From: an uncultured Opitutia bacterium
GTDB taxonomy: Bacteria; Verrucomicrobiota; Verrucomicrobiia; Opitutales; Opitutaceae
Reading direction: 5' to 3'
DNA length: 64,000 bases
Assembly (NCBI GenBank): GCA_903902745.1
Contig: CAIUWA010000052.1
Span: forward strand, 1-64,000
The notes below the pieces were generated by a model. That model had not been told where the DNA came from. It saw only the letters and a list, made by a program, of their open reading frames with translations, and searched no databases. A program made the translations under genes and the position numbers. Shown piece after piece: positions 17,324 to 26,108 of this stretch (positions are counted from its first letter, which is position 1; each line of letters opens with the position of its first letter).

Positions 17324-18019
17324 ATGCGTGCACGCGCTTTTTCCTCCCGATACCTTGGTTTTCTCGGCTTGTTGTTGACGACCGTCGCGTCAGCCGCGGC
17401 CTTGGAGATGTCGTCGCCCTTCCTGCCGGCCTCCGGTCCGCCGTCCAACACGGTGATCACGACGGGTGCGCCGATTGAGCTGCACGGCTACATGATGACG
17501 CCCGAGGGGGAGAAGTTCAGCATTTACGATCCGGCAAAAAAATCCGCCACCTGGGTGAAGGTGAACGAAAAGGGCTACCCGTTTGTGGTGCGCTCGTATA
17601 AGGTGGAGAATTCGACCGACCAGATCACGGTCGATTACCAGGGCAGCACGCTCACGCTGGCCCTGAAACAGTCCAAGATTGCCCCGGCGACCCAGGCCCC
17701 GGGACCGGCCCAGGCCTTTGGCGGCCGGGTGGGCGGTGGTTTTGCGGCCGGCGGCCCTGGTCGTGGCGGGCCGCCCCAGACGGCGGCCGTTCCCGTGGTC
17801 CCGACGGCCGAGGAAGCGACGCGCCTCCAGGCGGCCGCGATTGATTTTCAGCAGCGCCAAGCGCAGCGCCAGCAAACCGCGGCGGCGTTCCAAGCCGCGC
17901 AGGGGGTGCAGCCAGTCGCACCCGCGGCGCAGGCCGGTCAGCGCGGCCCCCGCGCCCAGCAGCAGAATGGACAGCAACAGAACAATGGCGCGACCCGCCG
18001 GGCGCAGCGCGGCCAGTAG
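17324..18019 (+). CDS. Secreted protein of unknown family, copy 1 of a tandem pair
   Basis: A 231-residue protein with a signal peptide (about 1-28). Residues 29-118 form a compact beta-rich domain: SSPFLPASG, ELHGYMMTPEGEKFSIYDP, ATWVKVNEKGYPFVVRSYKV, QITVDYQGSTLTLALKQSKI. The rest is low complexity, Gly-rich then Gln/Ala-rich (QQRQAQRQQTAAAFQAAQG) ending in a basic, Gln/Asn-rich tail. No family recognised; the W-V-x-x-G-x-xF-V pattern followed by strand-turn-strand looks like small periplasmic domains of secretion-linked proteins, but this is a guess. A paralog follows 85 bases downstream. Confidence 0.7.
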   Translation: MRARAFSSRYLGFLGLLLTTVASAAALEMSSPFLPASGPPSNTVITTGAPIELHGYMMTPEGEKFSIYDPAKKSATWVKVNEKGYPFVVRSYKVENSTDQITVDYQGSTLTLALKQSKIAPATQAPGPAQAFGGRVGGGFAAGGPGRGGPPQTAAVPVVPTAEEATRLQAAAIDFQQRQAQRQQTAAAFQAAQGVQPVAPAAQAGQRGPRAQQQNGQQQNNGATRRAQRGQ

Positions 18020-18104
18020 CAGCCGGAACCAGGGAAGGAGCCGGGTGGTCCAGCCTGCATTGACCTTTGACCTGCGGGGGTCGAATCCTATTTTGTTTTT
18101 GCTC

Positions 18105-18716
18105 ATGCGCGTGTGCGTTTTCCAGTCCCGACTGCTTGGTGGCATCGGCCTGCTGCTGGCCACCGCTGTGCTCGCCCGGGCGGAGGTCGGTGCCGCGCTC
18201 TCTTCGCCTTTTCTCCCGGCGGGTGGTGCGCCGGTAGCGGCGGTCACGACCAATGGCTCCATTGAGTATCATGGTTACATGGCCACGCCCACCGGCGAAC
18301 GGTTCAGCATTTACAACACGACCAAGAAAACCGCGACCTGGGTGGGCCTGAACGAGCGGGGCAATCCTTTTGTGGTTCGATCCCATCATCTGGTGGGCAG
18401 TGGCGCGGATCAGATCACGGTGGAATACCAGGGCAGCTCCCTGGTGCTGGCGCTCAAGGAGGCCAGGATCTTGGCCGTGGCCGCCGCGCCCGTCCTTGGC
18501 GTACCTCCGGGGATGGCTCCCGTCACCGCTCCGGCGGTGGCGGGGAATCCACCCAATCTGCCGGCGGGAGCGAGTCTCGATGAATGGGCCGCGGAGGTGC
18601 AGCGTCGCCGTGTGCTCCGGCAGCAGCCCACGCCACCGGCGGGCACTCCTGCCGCGCCTGCTCCCGCCACGCCCGCGCCATCCCAGGGGGCAAGCCCGCC
18701 GGCTGCGACGCGTTGA
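18105..18716 (+). CDS. Secreted protein of unknown family, copy 2 of a tandem pair
   Basis: A 203-residue protein with a signal peptide (about 1-26). Its domain at 30-122 aligns closely with the upstream gene: SSPFLPAGG, EYHGYMATPTGERFSIYNT, ATWVGLNERGNPFVVRSHH, QITVEYQGSSLVLALKEARI. The C-terminal third is Pro/Ala-rich and unlike copy 1, although both are disordered. The pair arose by tandem duplication. The ATG at 18105 gives the signal peptide; the frame is open further upstream. Probably co-transcribed with copy 1. Confidence 0.68.
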   Translation: MRVCVFQSRLLGGIGLLLATAVLARAEVGAALSSPFLPAGGAPVAAVTTNGSIEYHGYMATPTGERFSIYNTTKKTATWVGLNERGNPFVVRSHHLVGSGADQITVEYQGSSLVLALKEARILAVAAAPVLGVPPGMAPVTAPAVAGNPPNLPAGASLDEWAAEVQRRRVLRQQPTPPAGTPAAPAPATPAPSQGASPPAATR

Positions 18717-18846
18717 TGCGGCGTGATCGGACGGTGGAGCGCGTGGCCGTCGGCGCGTCTCACCCCATGGGGCTGCCGGCCGCGCTGCCCTCGGGCAAAA
18801 ATTATTTTGTGCCTGGGCCCTGCGTGGGATTAGCGTGCGGCCCCCA

Positions 18847-20772
18847 ATGTCGTCCGCCTCCATGTCCGACTCCGCCAGCGCGGCCCCCAGCAATTGGGCG
18901 CTGATCCGGCGGCTGTTCGGGCTGGCGTGGCGCTACCGCGTACATTGCCTGCAGGTGCTCGGCATCCAGCTCGTGCTGCTCACGATGGGCATCGTCGGCC
19001 TCAGTTTCACCGGGCTCGGCATTGATTACATCCGGCACAAGGTCCAGGGCGTCCCGCTGGCGGGTCAGGGGCCCTTGAATGCCGCCCGGGACACGGCCGT
19101 TCCGACGATGCCAGTCAGCAAATTCCATCTCGTGCTTCCCGACGACTGGCCGCCCCTGCAGGTGCTCGGCATGCTGGCCGGCCTCATTCTCGCGCTGGCG
19201 CTCTGCCGGGCGGTGCTGAACTACGTTTACGCCGTCTCCGTCAACCGCCTGGTGCAGCAGAAGCTCGTCGTCGACCTGCGCGGCGAGGCCTACGAAAAAC
19301 TCCAGCGGCTGAGCTTCCGCTTCTTCGACGCCAACACCACCGGCTCCATCATCACGCGGGTCACGAGCGATGTGCAGTCCGTGCGGATGTTTGTCGACCA
19401 GGTGATGATCCAGAGCGTGATCATGGCCATCTCGCTGACGGTCTATGTCATTTACATGGCGAGCCTGAGTCCCGGGCTGACGCTGGCCTGCCTCGCCACC
19501 ACGCCGTTGCTCTGGCTGCTGTCCGCGTGGTTTTCCCGGAAGGTGCAGCCGGAAATGGTGCACAACCGCACGCTCGTGGAGAAAATGGTGCAGATCCTCG
19601 CCGAGAGCGTCCAGGGCATCGCGGTGACCAAGGGTTTCGGCCGCGAGGCGGAAAACCGCGCGCAATTCGACGCGGCGAACACCGCGGTGCTCACGCAGCA
19701 GCACGGCATCTTCTGGCGCATGAGCCTGTTCTCGCCGGCGGTCGGTTTTCTCACGCGCATCAACATGATGGTGCTGATTGGCTACGGCGGCTGGCTCGTG
19801 GTGCACGGCCGGCTGCCGCTCGGTGCGGGCCTCGTCGTGTTCGCAGGACTCCTCGAGCAGTTTTCCGGGCAGGTCAACAACGTCGCCACCATCGTCAACT
19901 CGGTGCAGCAGTCGCTCATCGGCGCGCGCCGGGTGTTCGAGATCCTCGACGCCCCGATCGAGGTGAAGAGCGCACCCGATGCCGTGCGCCGCCCGCGGCT
20001 CGAAGGTGCGGTGCGGTTCGATCACGTCTCGTTTGCGTACGATGGCGCCGAGGCGGTCGTGCGCGACGTCAACCTCGACGTGAAGCCCGGCCAGTGCGTG
20101 GCCATCCTTGGTGCGACGGGCGCGGGGAAAAGCGTGCTGATGAGCCTGATCCCGCGCTTCTTCGACCCGACGGCCGGTCGCCTGCTCCTCGATGGCATCG
20201 ACGCGCGCCAGCTTCACCTCGACGACCTGCGGCGCAGCATCGGCCTCGTCTTCCAGGAGAGCTTTCTCTTCTCCAACACGGTGGCCGCCAACATCGCGTT
20301 CGGCCACCCGGAAGCCACGCCGGCACAGATCGAGAAGGCGGCGCGAATCGCCGCGGCGCACGACTTCATCCTGAAACTGCCCAAGGGCTACGAGACCGTG
20401 CTGGGCGAGAGCGGCAACACCCTCTCCGGCGGCCAGAGCCAGCGCGTGGCCATCGCGCGCTCCGTGCTGCTCGAGCCGGCCATCCTCCTGCTCGACGACC
20501 CGACGGCGGCGATCGACAGCGAGACAGAGCACGAGATTTTCGAGGCGCTCGACCGCGCCATCGCGGGCCGCACGACCTTCATCGTGGCGCACCGGCTGAG
20601 CACGCTGCGCCGCGCGGACTTCATCATCGTGCTGGAGGCCGGCCGCATCGTGCAGCAGGGCACCCACGAGCAGCTGATGAAGGTGCCCGGCCCCTATCTG
20701 CACGTGGCCGGCCTGCAACTCGTGGACGGCCGCGAATTGCAGCAGTTGAAACTGAAGGAGGGCTCCGCATGA
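18847..20772 (+). CDS. ABC exporter half-transporter, degenerate-site subunit
   Basis: A 641-residue half-transporter with an MsbA-like six-helix membrane domain (about 20-345) and an ATPase domain (about 375-615). Walker A is GATGAGKS, the signature LSGGQSQR, and the switch His is in VAHRLST. Walker B reads LLLDDPTAAID: the catalytic Glu is Asp. That is the mark of the degenerate ATP site in heterodimeric exporters such as TM287/288 and TmrAB. The next gene overlaps by 4 bases and supplies the partner. A large external insertion (about 75-110) precedes the second helix. Start ATG 18847 or 18862. Confidence 0.9.
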   Translation: MSSASMSDSASAAPSNWALIRRLFGLAWRYRVHCLQVLGIQLVLLTMGIVGLSFTGLGIDYIRHKVQGVPLAGQGPLNAARDTAVPTMPVSKFHLVLPDDWPPLQVLGMLAGLILALALCRAVLNYVYAVSVNRLVQQKLVVDLRGEAYEKLQRLSFRFFDANTTGSIITRVTSDVQSVRMFVDQVMIQSVIMAISLTVYVIYMASLSPGLTLACLATTPLLWLLSAWFSRKVQPEMVHNRTLVEKMVQILAESVQGIAVTKGFGREAENRAQFDAANTAVLTQQHGIFWRMSLFSPAVGFLTRINMMVLIGYGGWLVVHGRLPLGAGLVVFAGLLEQFSGQVNNVATIVNSVQQSLIGARRVFEILDAPIEVKSAPDAVRRPRLEGAVRFDHVSFAYDGAEAVVRDVNLDVKPGQCVAILGATGAGKSVLMSLIPRFFDPTAGRLLLDGIDARQLHLDDLRRSIGLVFQESFLFSNTVAANIAFGHPEATPAQIEKAARIAAAHDFILKLPKGYETVLGESGNTLSGGQSQRVAIARSVLLEPAILLLDDPTAAIDSETEHEIFEALDRAIAGRTTFIVAHRLSTLRRADFIIVLEAGRIVQQGTHEQLMKVPGPYLHVAGLQLVDGRELQQLKLKEGSA

Positions 20773-22700
20773 GCGCCCCCGGAGTTATCCGCGACCTCGG
20801 CCTCGTCCGCCGTCCGCGCGACGACGACGAGGACGAGGAGCAGTTCAAGCCGCTGGAATGGGGCCTGATCCGCCGGCTCTTCACCTATGCTGCGCCCGAC
20901 CGGCGCAAACTCACGGTGCTCTGCATCATTTCCGTGATCCGTTCGGCGCAGTTGCCGGCGTTTGCCTGGATCATGGCGCTCATCATCAAGGGGCCCATCT
21001 CGCGGGGGGACCTGACCGGCGTCGCCTGGGGTGTCGCCGGGTATGCGCTGCTCGCCATCACCACGGACGGGTTGTTTCATTTCCGGCAGCGCTATGCGCT
21101 CGAGGTGGGCGAGACGGTCGTCAACGGCCTGCGTGCGGATATCTTCGCCCGGACGCAGCGGCAGCCGATGAGTTTCTTCCACCGCGTGAAGATCGGCCGC
21201 ATCATCGGCCGGGTGACGAGCGACGTGGAGGCGGTGCGTCTCGGCATCCAGGACGTGCTGTTCGTGAGTGTCATTCAGTTTGGCTCGATGGTTTTCACCG
21301 CGGCGGTCATGGCCTGGTGCGACTGGCAGTTGTTCCTCGTGGTGGTCGCGATGGCGCCGGTGCTCTGGATGATCAACCGGCACTTCCGGGTGAAGCTCAG
21401 CTATTATTCACGCGCGGCCTCGGAAAGCTTCAGCCGCGTCACGGCGACCCTGGCGGAATCCGTCAACGGCATCCGCGTGACCCAGGGTTTTGTGCGGCAG
21501 GACACCAACGCCGGCCTGTTCCGCAGCCTGCTCGCGGACCACTCGCGCTACAGCATCAACCTCGCGCGCACCTCCGCGATCCTCACGCCGCTGCTCGAGC
21601 TCAACAGCCAGTTTTTCGTGGCGATCCTGCTGATGTTCGGCGGCTGGCGGGTCTTCCACCACAGCATGGCGGTGGGCGACCTGATCACCTTCTTCCTGCT
21701 CGCGAACCAGTTCTTCGCCCCCATCGCGATCATCGGCAACCAGTACAACCAGGCGCTTATCGCCATGGCCGGGGCGGAGCGCGTCTTCCGCCTCATCGAC
21801 ACCAAGCCCGACTGGGAGGATGCGCCCGGAGCCGAACCCCTCGCGGATCCGCGAGGGAAGTCACAAGTAGCAAGTGACAAGGATCAAGATGGCCGGGCCG
21901 GAGGCTCGGATCCTTGTGACTTGAAACTTGATCCTTGTTACTTGCCGCCGGCGGCCGCCGGCGTGCAGGTGGAATTCCGCGGGGTTTCCTTCGGCTATGC
22001 CCCCGACCGCCTTGTGCTGCACGACGTGAACTTCACGGCGGAACCCGGTCAGAACATCGCGCTGGTCGGGCACACCGGCAGCGGCAAGAGCTCGATCATC
22101 AACCTCGTCGCGAAGTTTTATCTGCCGACCGCGGGCGAGCTGCTGATCGACGGGCGCGAGGTGCGCACCCTCACGAGCCAGTCGCTGCACCGGCAGATGG
22201 GCATGGTGCAGCAGCAGAATTTCCTCTTCAGCGGCACCGTCCTCGACAACATCCGCCTGAGCAAACCGGAAGCGGTTGAGGACGAGGTGCGGGCCGCCGC
22301 CGGGCGGCTCGACTGCCTGGATCTTCTCGAGGCGCTGCCGGCGGGACTGCACACGGAGGTGGGCGAACACGGCGCCAACCTCTCCGTCGGCCAGCGCCAG
22401 CTGGTCTGCTTCACGCGGGCGATGCTGGCCGACCCGCGGCTCGTCATCCTCGACGAGGCGACGAGCTCGATCGATGCACTCACGGAGGCGCGGCTGCAAA
22501 AGGCGCTGGTCAGCCTGCTGCGCGGGCGCACGAGCTTCATCGTGGCGCACCGGCTGAGCACGATCCGTCACGCCGATCTGGTGCTGGTGCTCGACCAGGG
22601 TCGCATCATCGAGCGCGGCACGCATCCTCAACTGCTGGACCGCGGCGGCCATTATGCGGCGCTCTACCGGCAATTCGTGCAAGTTGACGAACGGGCCTGA
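20769..22700 (+). CDS. ABC exporter half-transporter, catalytic-site subunit
   Basis: Partner of the preceding half-transporter, 643 residues. An acidic N-terminal segment (DDDEDEEQ) precedes six helices (about 35-330). The ATPase domain has Walker A GHTGSGKS, signature LSVGQRQL, Walker B LVILDEATSSID with the catalytic Glu, and VAHRLST. Pairing with the upstream subunit gives one full site (this Walker B with its LSGGQ) and one weak site (its DD with this LSVGQ). Residues 364-393, between the membrane and ATPase domains, are encoded by a palindromic repeat and look inserted. The start overlaps the upstream stop. Substrate unknown. Confidence 0.9.
   Translation: MSAPGVIRDLGLVRRPRDDDEDEEQFKPLEWGLIRRLFTYAAPDRRKLTVLCIISVIRSAQLPAFAWIMALIIKGPISRGDLTGVAWGVAGYALLAITTDGLFHFRQRYALEVGETVVNGLRADIFARTQRQPMSFFHRVKIGRIIGRVTSDVEAVRLGIQDVLFVSVIQFGSMVFTAAVMAWCDWQLFLVVVAMAPVLWMINRHFRVKLSYYSRAASESFSRVTATLAESVNGIRVTQGFVRQDTNAGLFRSLLADHSRYSINLARTSAILTPLLELNSQFFVAILLMFGGWRVFHHSMAVGDLITFFLLANQFFAPIAIIGNQYNQALIAMAGAERVFRLIDTKPDWEDAPGAEPLADPRGKSQVASDKDQDGRAGGSDPCDLKLDPCYLPPAAAGVQVEFRGVSFGYAPDRLVLHDVNFTAEPGQNIALVGHTGSGKSSIINLVAKFYLPTAGELLIDGREVRTLTSQSLHRQMGMVQQQNFLFSGTVLDNIRLSKPEAVEDEVRAAAGRLDCLDLLEALPAGLHTEVGEHGANLSVGQRQLVCFTRAMLADPRLVILDEATSSIDALTEARLQKALVSLLRGRTSFIVAHRLSTIRHADLVLVLDQGRIIERGTHPQLLDRGGHYAALYRQFVQVDERA
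21859..21945. repeat. Palindromic repeat inserted in frame inside the ABC exporter gene
   Basis: CAAGTGACAAGGATCAAG (21872-21889) is mirrored by CTTGATCCTTGTTACTTG (21928-21945), one mismatch in 18. A second inner pair is AAGTCACAAG with CTTGTGACTT. It is translated without a stop, adding roughly 29 residues (SQVASDKDQ...SDPCDLKLDPCYL) with codon use unlike the surrounding gene. Confidence 0.85.
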
Positions 22701-22806
22701 ACGGCGGCCCCCGAAAAAAAGTGAAGATTTTCCTCGGAAAACAGCCATTTCTCCCTCTAAAAGGACATTGCTTTCAGAGGAAAGCGTCCTACAACCCACA
22801 ATCACT

Positions 22807-23073
22807 ATGGCTAAATCAGCTCGTAAACCAAACGCTGCGTTCATGAAACCGGTCACGCCCGATGCCGCTCTGTCGGCTGTCGTTGGCTCGGCCCCCCTCC
22901 CCCGCACGGAGCTCACCAAGAAGCTCTGGGCTTACATCAAGAAGAATGGCCTCCAGGACAAGAAGGTCCGGACCCAGATCAATGCCGACGACAAGCTCAA
23001 GATCGTCTTCGGTGGCAAGGGCAAGGTCAGCATGTTCGAGATGACCAAGCTCGTCTCGGGTCACGTCAAGTAA
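22807..23073 (+). CDS. SWIB/MDM2-domain protein
   Basis: An 88-residue protein that is nearly all SWIB domain: LPRTELTKKLWAYIKKNGLQ, the conserved KVRTQINADDKLKIVFGGKG and a final FEMTKLVSGHVK. In eukaryotes the domain occurs in chromatin-remodelling subunits; in Chlamydiae it is fused to topoisomerase I or stands alone, and stand-alone forms are found in Verrucomicrobia and Planctomycetes. The bacterial role is not well established; DNA or chromatin association is plausible. The N-terminus is basic. The ATG at 22807 has no Shine-Dalgarno sequence. Confidence 0.92.
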   Translation: MAKSARKPNAAFMKPVTPDAALSAVVGSAPLPRTELTKKLWAYIKKNGLQDKKVRTQINADDKLKIVFGGKGKVSMFEMTKLVSGHVK

Positions 23074-23094
23074 GACGGGACGGATTTATTTTCC

Positions 23095-23129
23095 AACCGC
23101 CGCCGGCCTCGCGCCAGCGGCGGTTTTTT
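23095..23129 (+). terminator. Rho-independent terminator after the SWIB gene
   Basis: CCGCCGC (23097-23103) pairs with GCGGCGG (23117-23123), followed by six T. Confidence 0.85.
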
Positions 23130-23137
23130 GTGCCCGG

Positions 23138-23236
23138 TGGGTTGGAGCGCGTTGACCCCAACGCGCTGGAAACCCGGTCGGAGATCAAGCGTTGGCGGAG
23201 CCAACAACGCGTTGGGGTCAACGCGTTCCACCTTCG
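23138..23236. repeat. Long palindromic repeat (GTTGACCCCAACGCG family)
   Basis: Inverted ends: GAGCGCGTTGACCCCAACGC at the left and AACGCGTTGGGGTCAACGCG at the right, with a spacer of about 45 bases. A close copy at 33900-33990 shares both arms and parts of the spacer (GGAGATCA/TGATCTCC, GAGCCAA). Confidence 0.9.
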
Positions 23237-23242
23237 GCGACC

Positions 23243-24724
23243 TCAGCCCTCCAGCGCCGCGGCGATCTGCTGGCAGGAGGTCTTGATGATCTGCAGGCGC
23301 GCGTGGCGCTTGTTGTTGGAAGGCACCAGATGCCACGGGGCGGACGGGCCGCCGGTCAGCGCCAGCATGTCGCCCACCGCGGCTTCATAGGCGCGCCATT
23401 GGCGGCGGTTGCGCCAGTCCTCCGCGTTGATCTTGTGGTTCTTGTAATGGGTGTCCTCGCGGTCGCGAAAGCGCCGGAGCTGCTCGTCCTTGCTGATGTG
23501 CAGCCAGAACTTGAGCACGATGATGCCGTGCTCGGTGAGCTGGGACTCAAAGTCGCTGATCTCGGCAAACGCGCGGCGCCATTCGTCCTCGCGGCAGAAG
23601 CCCTCGATGCGCTCGACGAGCAGCCGGCCGTACCACGAGCGGTCGTAGATTGTCACCATGCCGGCGCGCGGCACGTGCCGCCAGAAGCGCCACAGGTAAT
23701 GGTGCAGCTTTTCCTCGTCGGTGGGCTTCGCCACGGGAATCACGCGGTAGTCGCGCGCGTCGATGGCGTCGGTGAGGCGGCGGATGGCGCCGCCCTTGCC
23801 GGCGGCGTCCCAGCCCTCGAAGACCCACACGATGGAACGCCGGCGCTCGGCCGCGGCGCGGACGAGATGGTTGAGCCGGCCGAGCCACTTGTCGCGCTTC
23901 TCCTCGTAGACCTCGCCCGACAGCTGCTGGGTGAGCGGGAGGGCCTGCAGGCGGCGCAGGCCGGCGGGCCGCAGCGGGACGACGCGGCGCGGCTTAACGG
24001 GCGCCGGGATTTTTTGGTGCGCGAGGGCATGGGCGCGGAAGCGCTTGAGCAGATATTCCCCGACCGCGAGATTGCGGACGCGGGGATCGGCGGCGTTGAT
24101 GACGTGCCATGGCGCCCCGGGCCGGCTGGTGGCGCGCCGCAGGCGCTCAGTGAGCCGGGCCAGCCGGTCGTGATCCCGGTGGCTTTTCCAGTCCTCCGGC
24201 GAGACACGCCATGCGGTGCGCGGGTCGTCCTCGAGTTCGCGCAGGCGCGCGCGCTGGGCGTCCTTGGAAAGCTGGAGCCAGCATTTCACGATGAGCGCGC
24301 CATCGGCGGCGAGGAGCCGCTCGAAGTGCGCGATGCGGCGCAGCCCGCGGTCAAAATCGGCCAGCTCGCGCGGACTGCGGGGATCCTCGCGCAGGGCCTC
24401 CGTGTACCAGGAGCCGGCGTAGATGCCCATGCGGCCGCGGGGCGGCAGGGAGCGCCAGTAACGCCACATCGCGGGGCGCTCGCGCTCCTCGTCGGTGGGC
24501 TCGTGAAACGAAAACGTCTCGACCCCGCGCGGGTCGAGCCAGGCGTTGAGGATGTTGACGACCTCGCCCTTGCCCGAGGCGTCCTCGCCGGCGATGACGA
24601 GCAGCACCGGGAACGGCGCGGCCTTGAGCCCGACCTGCATCTGCACCAGCGCGGTGCGCAGCTCAGGCACGCGGGCCTCATACTCCTTCTTCGGTAGCCG
24701 CCGCTCCTCGGGGGTTTTCGCCAT
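23243..24724 (-). CDS. Two-domain polyphosphate kinase 2 (polyphosphate:AMP phosphotransferase type)
   Basis: A 493-residue protein of two fused PPK2 domains. Each has a Walker A loop and lid: GEDASGKGE (46-54) in the first and GWDAAGKGG (about 304-312) in the second, followed by DRSWYGRLLVERIEGF. Fused PPK2 proteins of this length (class II, Pap) transfer phosphate from polyphosphate to AMP, giving ADP; single-domain class I enzymes act on NDPs. In the first domain the equivalent of DRSWY reads GSWYTEAL, consistent with the usual weaker N-terminal domain. The ATG at 24724 was preferred; the frame runs to 24784. Confidence 0.88.
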   Translation of the reverse strand: MAKTPEERRLPKKEYEARVPELRTALVQMQVGLKAAPFPVLLVIAGEDASGKGEVVNILNAWLDPRGVETFSFHEPTDEERERPAMWRYWRSLPPRGRMGIYAGSWYTEALREDPRSPRELADFDRGLRRIAHFERLLAADGALIVKCWLQLSKDAQRARLRELEDDPRTAWRVSPEDWKSHRDHDRLARLTERLRRATSRPGAPWHVINAADPRVRNLAVGEYLLKRFRAHALAHQKIPAPVKPRRVVPLRPAGLRRLQALPLTQQLSGEVYEEKRDKWLGRLNHLVRAAAERRRSIVWVFEGWDAAGKGGAIRRLTDAIDARDYRVIPVAKPTDEEKLHHYLWRFWRHVPRAGMVTIYDRSWYGRLLVERIEGFCREDEWRRAFAEISDFESQLTEHGIIVLKFWLHISKDEQLRRFRDREDTHYKNHKINAEDWRNRRQWRAYEAAVGDMLALTGGPSAPWHLVPSNNKRHARLQIIKTSCQQIAAALEG

Positions 24725-24860
24725 GCGCGAGAAGAAGTGGCGGGCGGTGCGCAGCTTGTCGAGCCGCGGAGTGTTACAAAGCACGCGCCGGAATCATCCC
24801 GGCTCGGAGACCGAAGGCGGGGCGGGCATAAAGCGCCCCGCGATGATGGCCAGAAAAGGG

Positions 24861-26096
24861 TCAGGGGCCACCGCCGGGAATGGCAGGTCGCACACCTGCT
24901 GCGGGAAGTGGACGGGGTTGGAGGTTTTGCAGCCAGGAGCCACCGTATTGCTTGTAAGCTTCAAACCCGCTTTCACCAAGTCCGGGGGTGAGCTTCGTTC
25001 TGACCTCATCCACAAGGGCGGCGAGCTGCTGGGTGCGGTCGTCTTGGGTGAGCGCACGGTTGGTTTGGATGGTGCGCGCGCGCTGTTGGATGTCCTGCTG
25101 CAGCGCATAGATCTCATTGGTCGTCTCCGGCGGCAGTTGCAGCCGGGCGACAAGCTGGCTGGTCTGGCGGAAGTTGTAATCGTTGGCGCGTTGGTATTCC
25201 GCATAGCGGGCGTCGCCGAAGGCGGCCTTGATATCGTCGTTGAGCTGCTTTTGCGCGTCGCTGCGCGCCTTCATTTCGTCCTGGGACAGGGGTCCGCCAT
25301 ATTGCGTGCCGATCCGGTCGTTGAACGCCTGCTGAAGCTGGAAGAGCGTGCGAAACTCCTGCTCGGTGGCATCGAAGGCGGTCAGGCTGTAGCGGAGCTG
25401 GTTCGCCGTATTGCTGGTGCGGAGATCGTAGTCCTCAAGTTCCTGCGGGGTGAGGGTCGCGGCGATTTCCGCGTGCATGGCTTTGTCTAGTGCAGCGAGC
25501 TTGTCCCGGTCCGCCGGGGACGCGGTGCCCCCGGGACCTTGGTTGGCGTAGATGTCGCTGCGCCGCTGGCCGTAGTCATCGCGAATGGCCGCGAGTTGCG
25601 CGATCTTGTCGGCGGGGAGGTTGGGCAGCTGCCGTTGCAGGGTGGCCGCACTGCCGTTCTCGGGATCGGGCCCGAGCAGATCGGTCAACGCTTTCTGTTC
25701 CTCCTTGGCGATCGCGCGCATCGCCGCCTGGGCCTGCGGGTCGGGGGCCACGGTCTTCCAGAATGGGATTTCGCCGCGGGCGGTATCAAACGCCTTGCGC
25801 CGGGCGGCGAAGCCTTCGCGGATCTGCGCGGCGAGGATCGCGCGGATCATCGCCGGCGGAAATCCCTCGGCGATTAAACGGTCGCGTTGCACGGTCAGGT
25901 CCTCCGAGTGGAGGGCGGTCCAGGTTTCAGCGGTGGGCGAGCCGGCAGCCGCCGTCGCGGCAGCTCCAGTGGCGCCAGTTGCGGCGGTGCGGGAGGAGAT
26001 GACGGGAGAAGGATTCGACACGCCCAGCACAAGGCACGCGACGAGGGCGGCATTCGCGATGAGCGAGGCGCCGAGGAGCAGACTCGATACTTTCAT
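24861..26096 (-). CDS. Secreted helical protein, tandem array copy 4 of 4 (last gene)
   Basis: A 411-residue protein of unknown family. An N-terminal membrane anchor or signal (MKVSSLLLGASLIANAALVA) is followed by a low-complexity Ala/Thr linker and a charged, largely helical body. Landmarks shared with its three neighbours: EGFPPAMIRAILAAQ (about 76-90), LPADKIAQLAAIRDDY, LTPQELEDYDLRTSNTANQL, TEQEFRTLF, and the ending YKQYGGSWLQNLQPRP. Transcribed last in a compact four-gene unit, 12 bases after its neighbour. The LTPxELxDYxLR motif loosely recalls LTxxQ motifs of Spy/CpxP chaperones, but the match is weak. Confidence 0.72.
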   Translation of the reverse strand: MKVSSLLLGASLIANAALVACLVLGVSNPSPVISSRTAATGATGAAATAAAGSPTAETWTALHSEDLTVQRDRLIAEGFPPAMIRAILAAQIREGFAARRKAFDTARGEIPFWKTVAPDPQAQAAMRAIAKEEQKALTDLLGPDPENGSAATLQRQLPNLPADKIAQLAAIRDDYGQRRSDIYANQGPGGTASPADRDKLAALDKAMHAEIAATLTPQELEDYDLRTSNTANQLRYSLTAFDATEQEFRTLFQLQQAFNDRIGTQYGGPLSQDEMKARSDAQKQLNDDIKAAFGDARYAEYQRANDYNFRQTSQLVARLQLPPETTNEIYALQQDIQQRARTIQTNRALTQDDRTQQLAALVDEVRTKLTPGLGESGFEAYKQYGGSWLQNLQPRPLPAAGVRPAIPGGGP

Positions 26097-26108
26097 GGAG
26101 GGCAGGGG

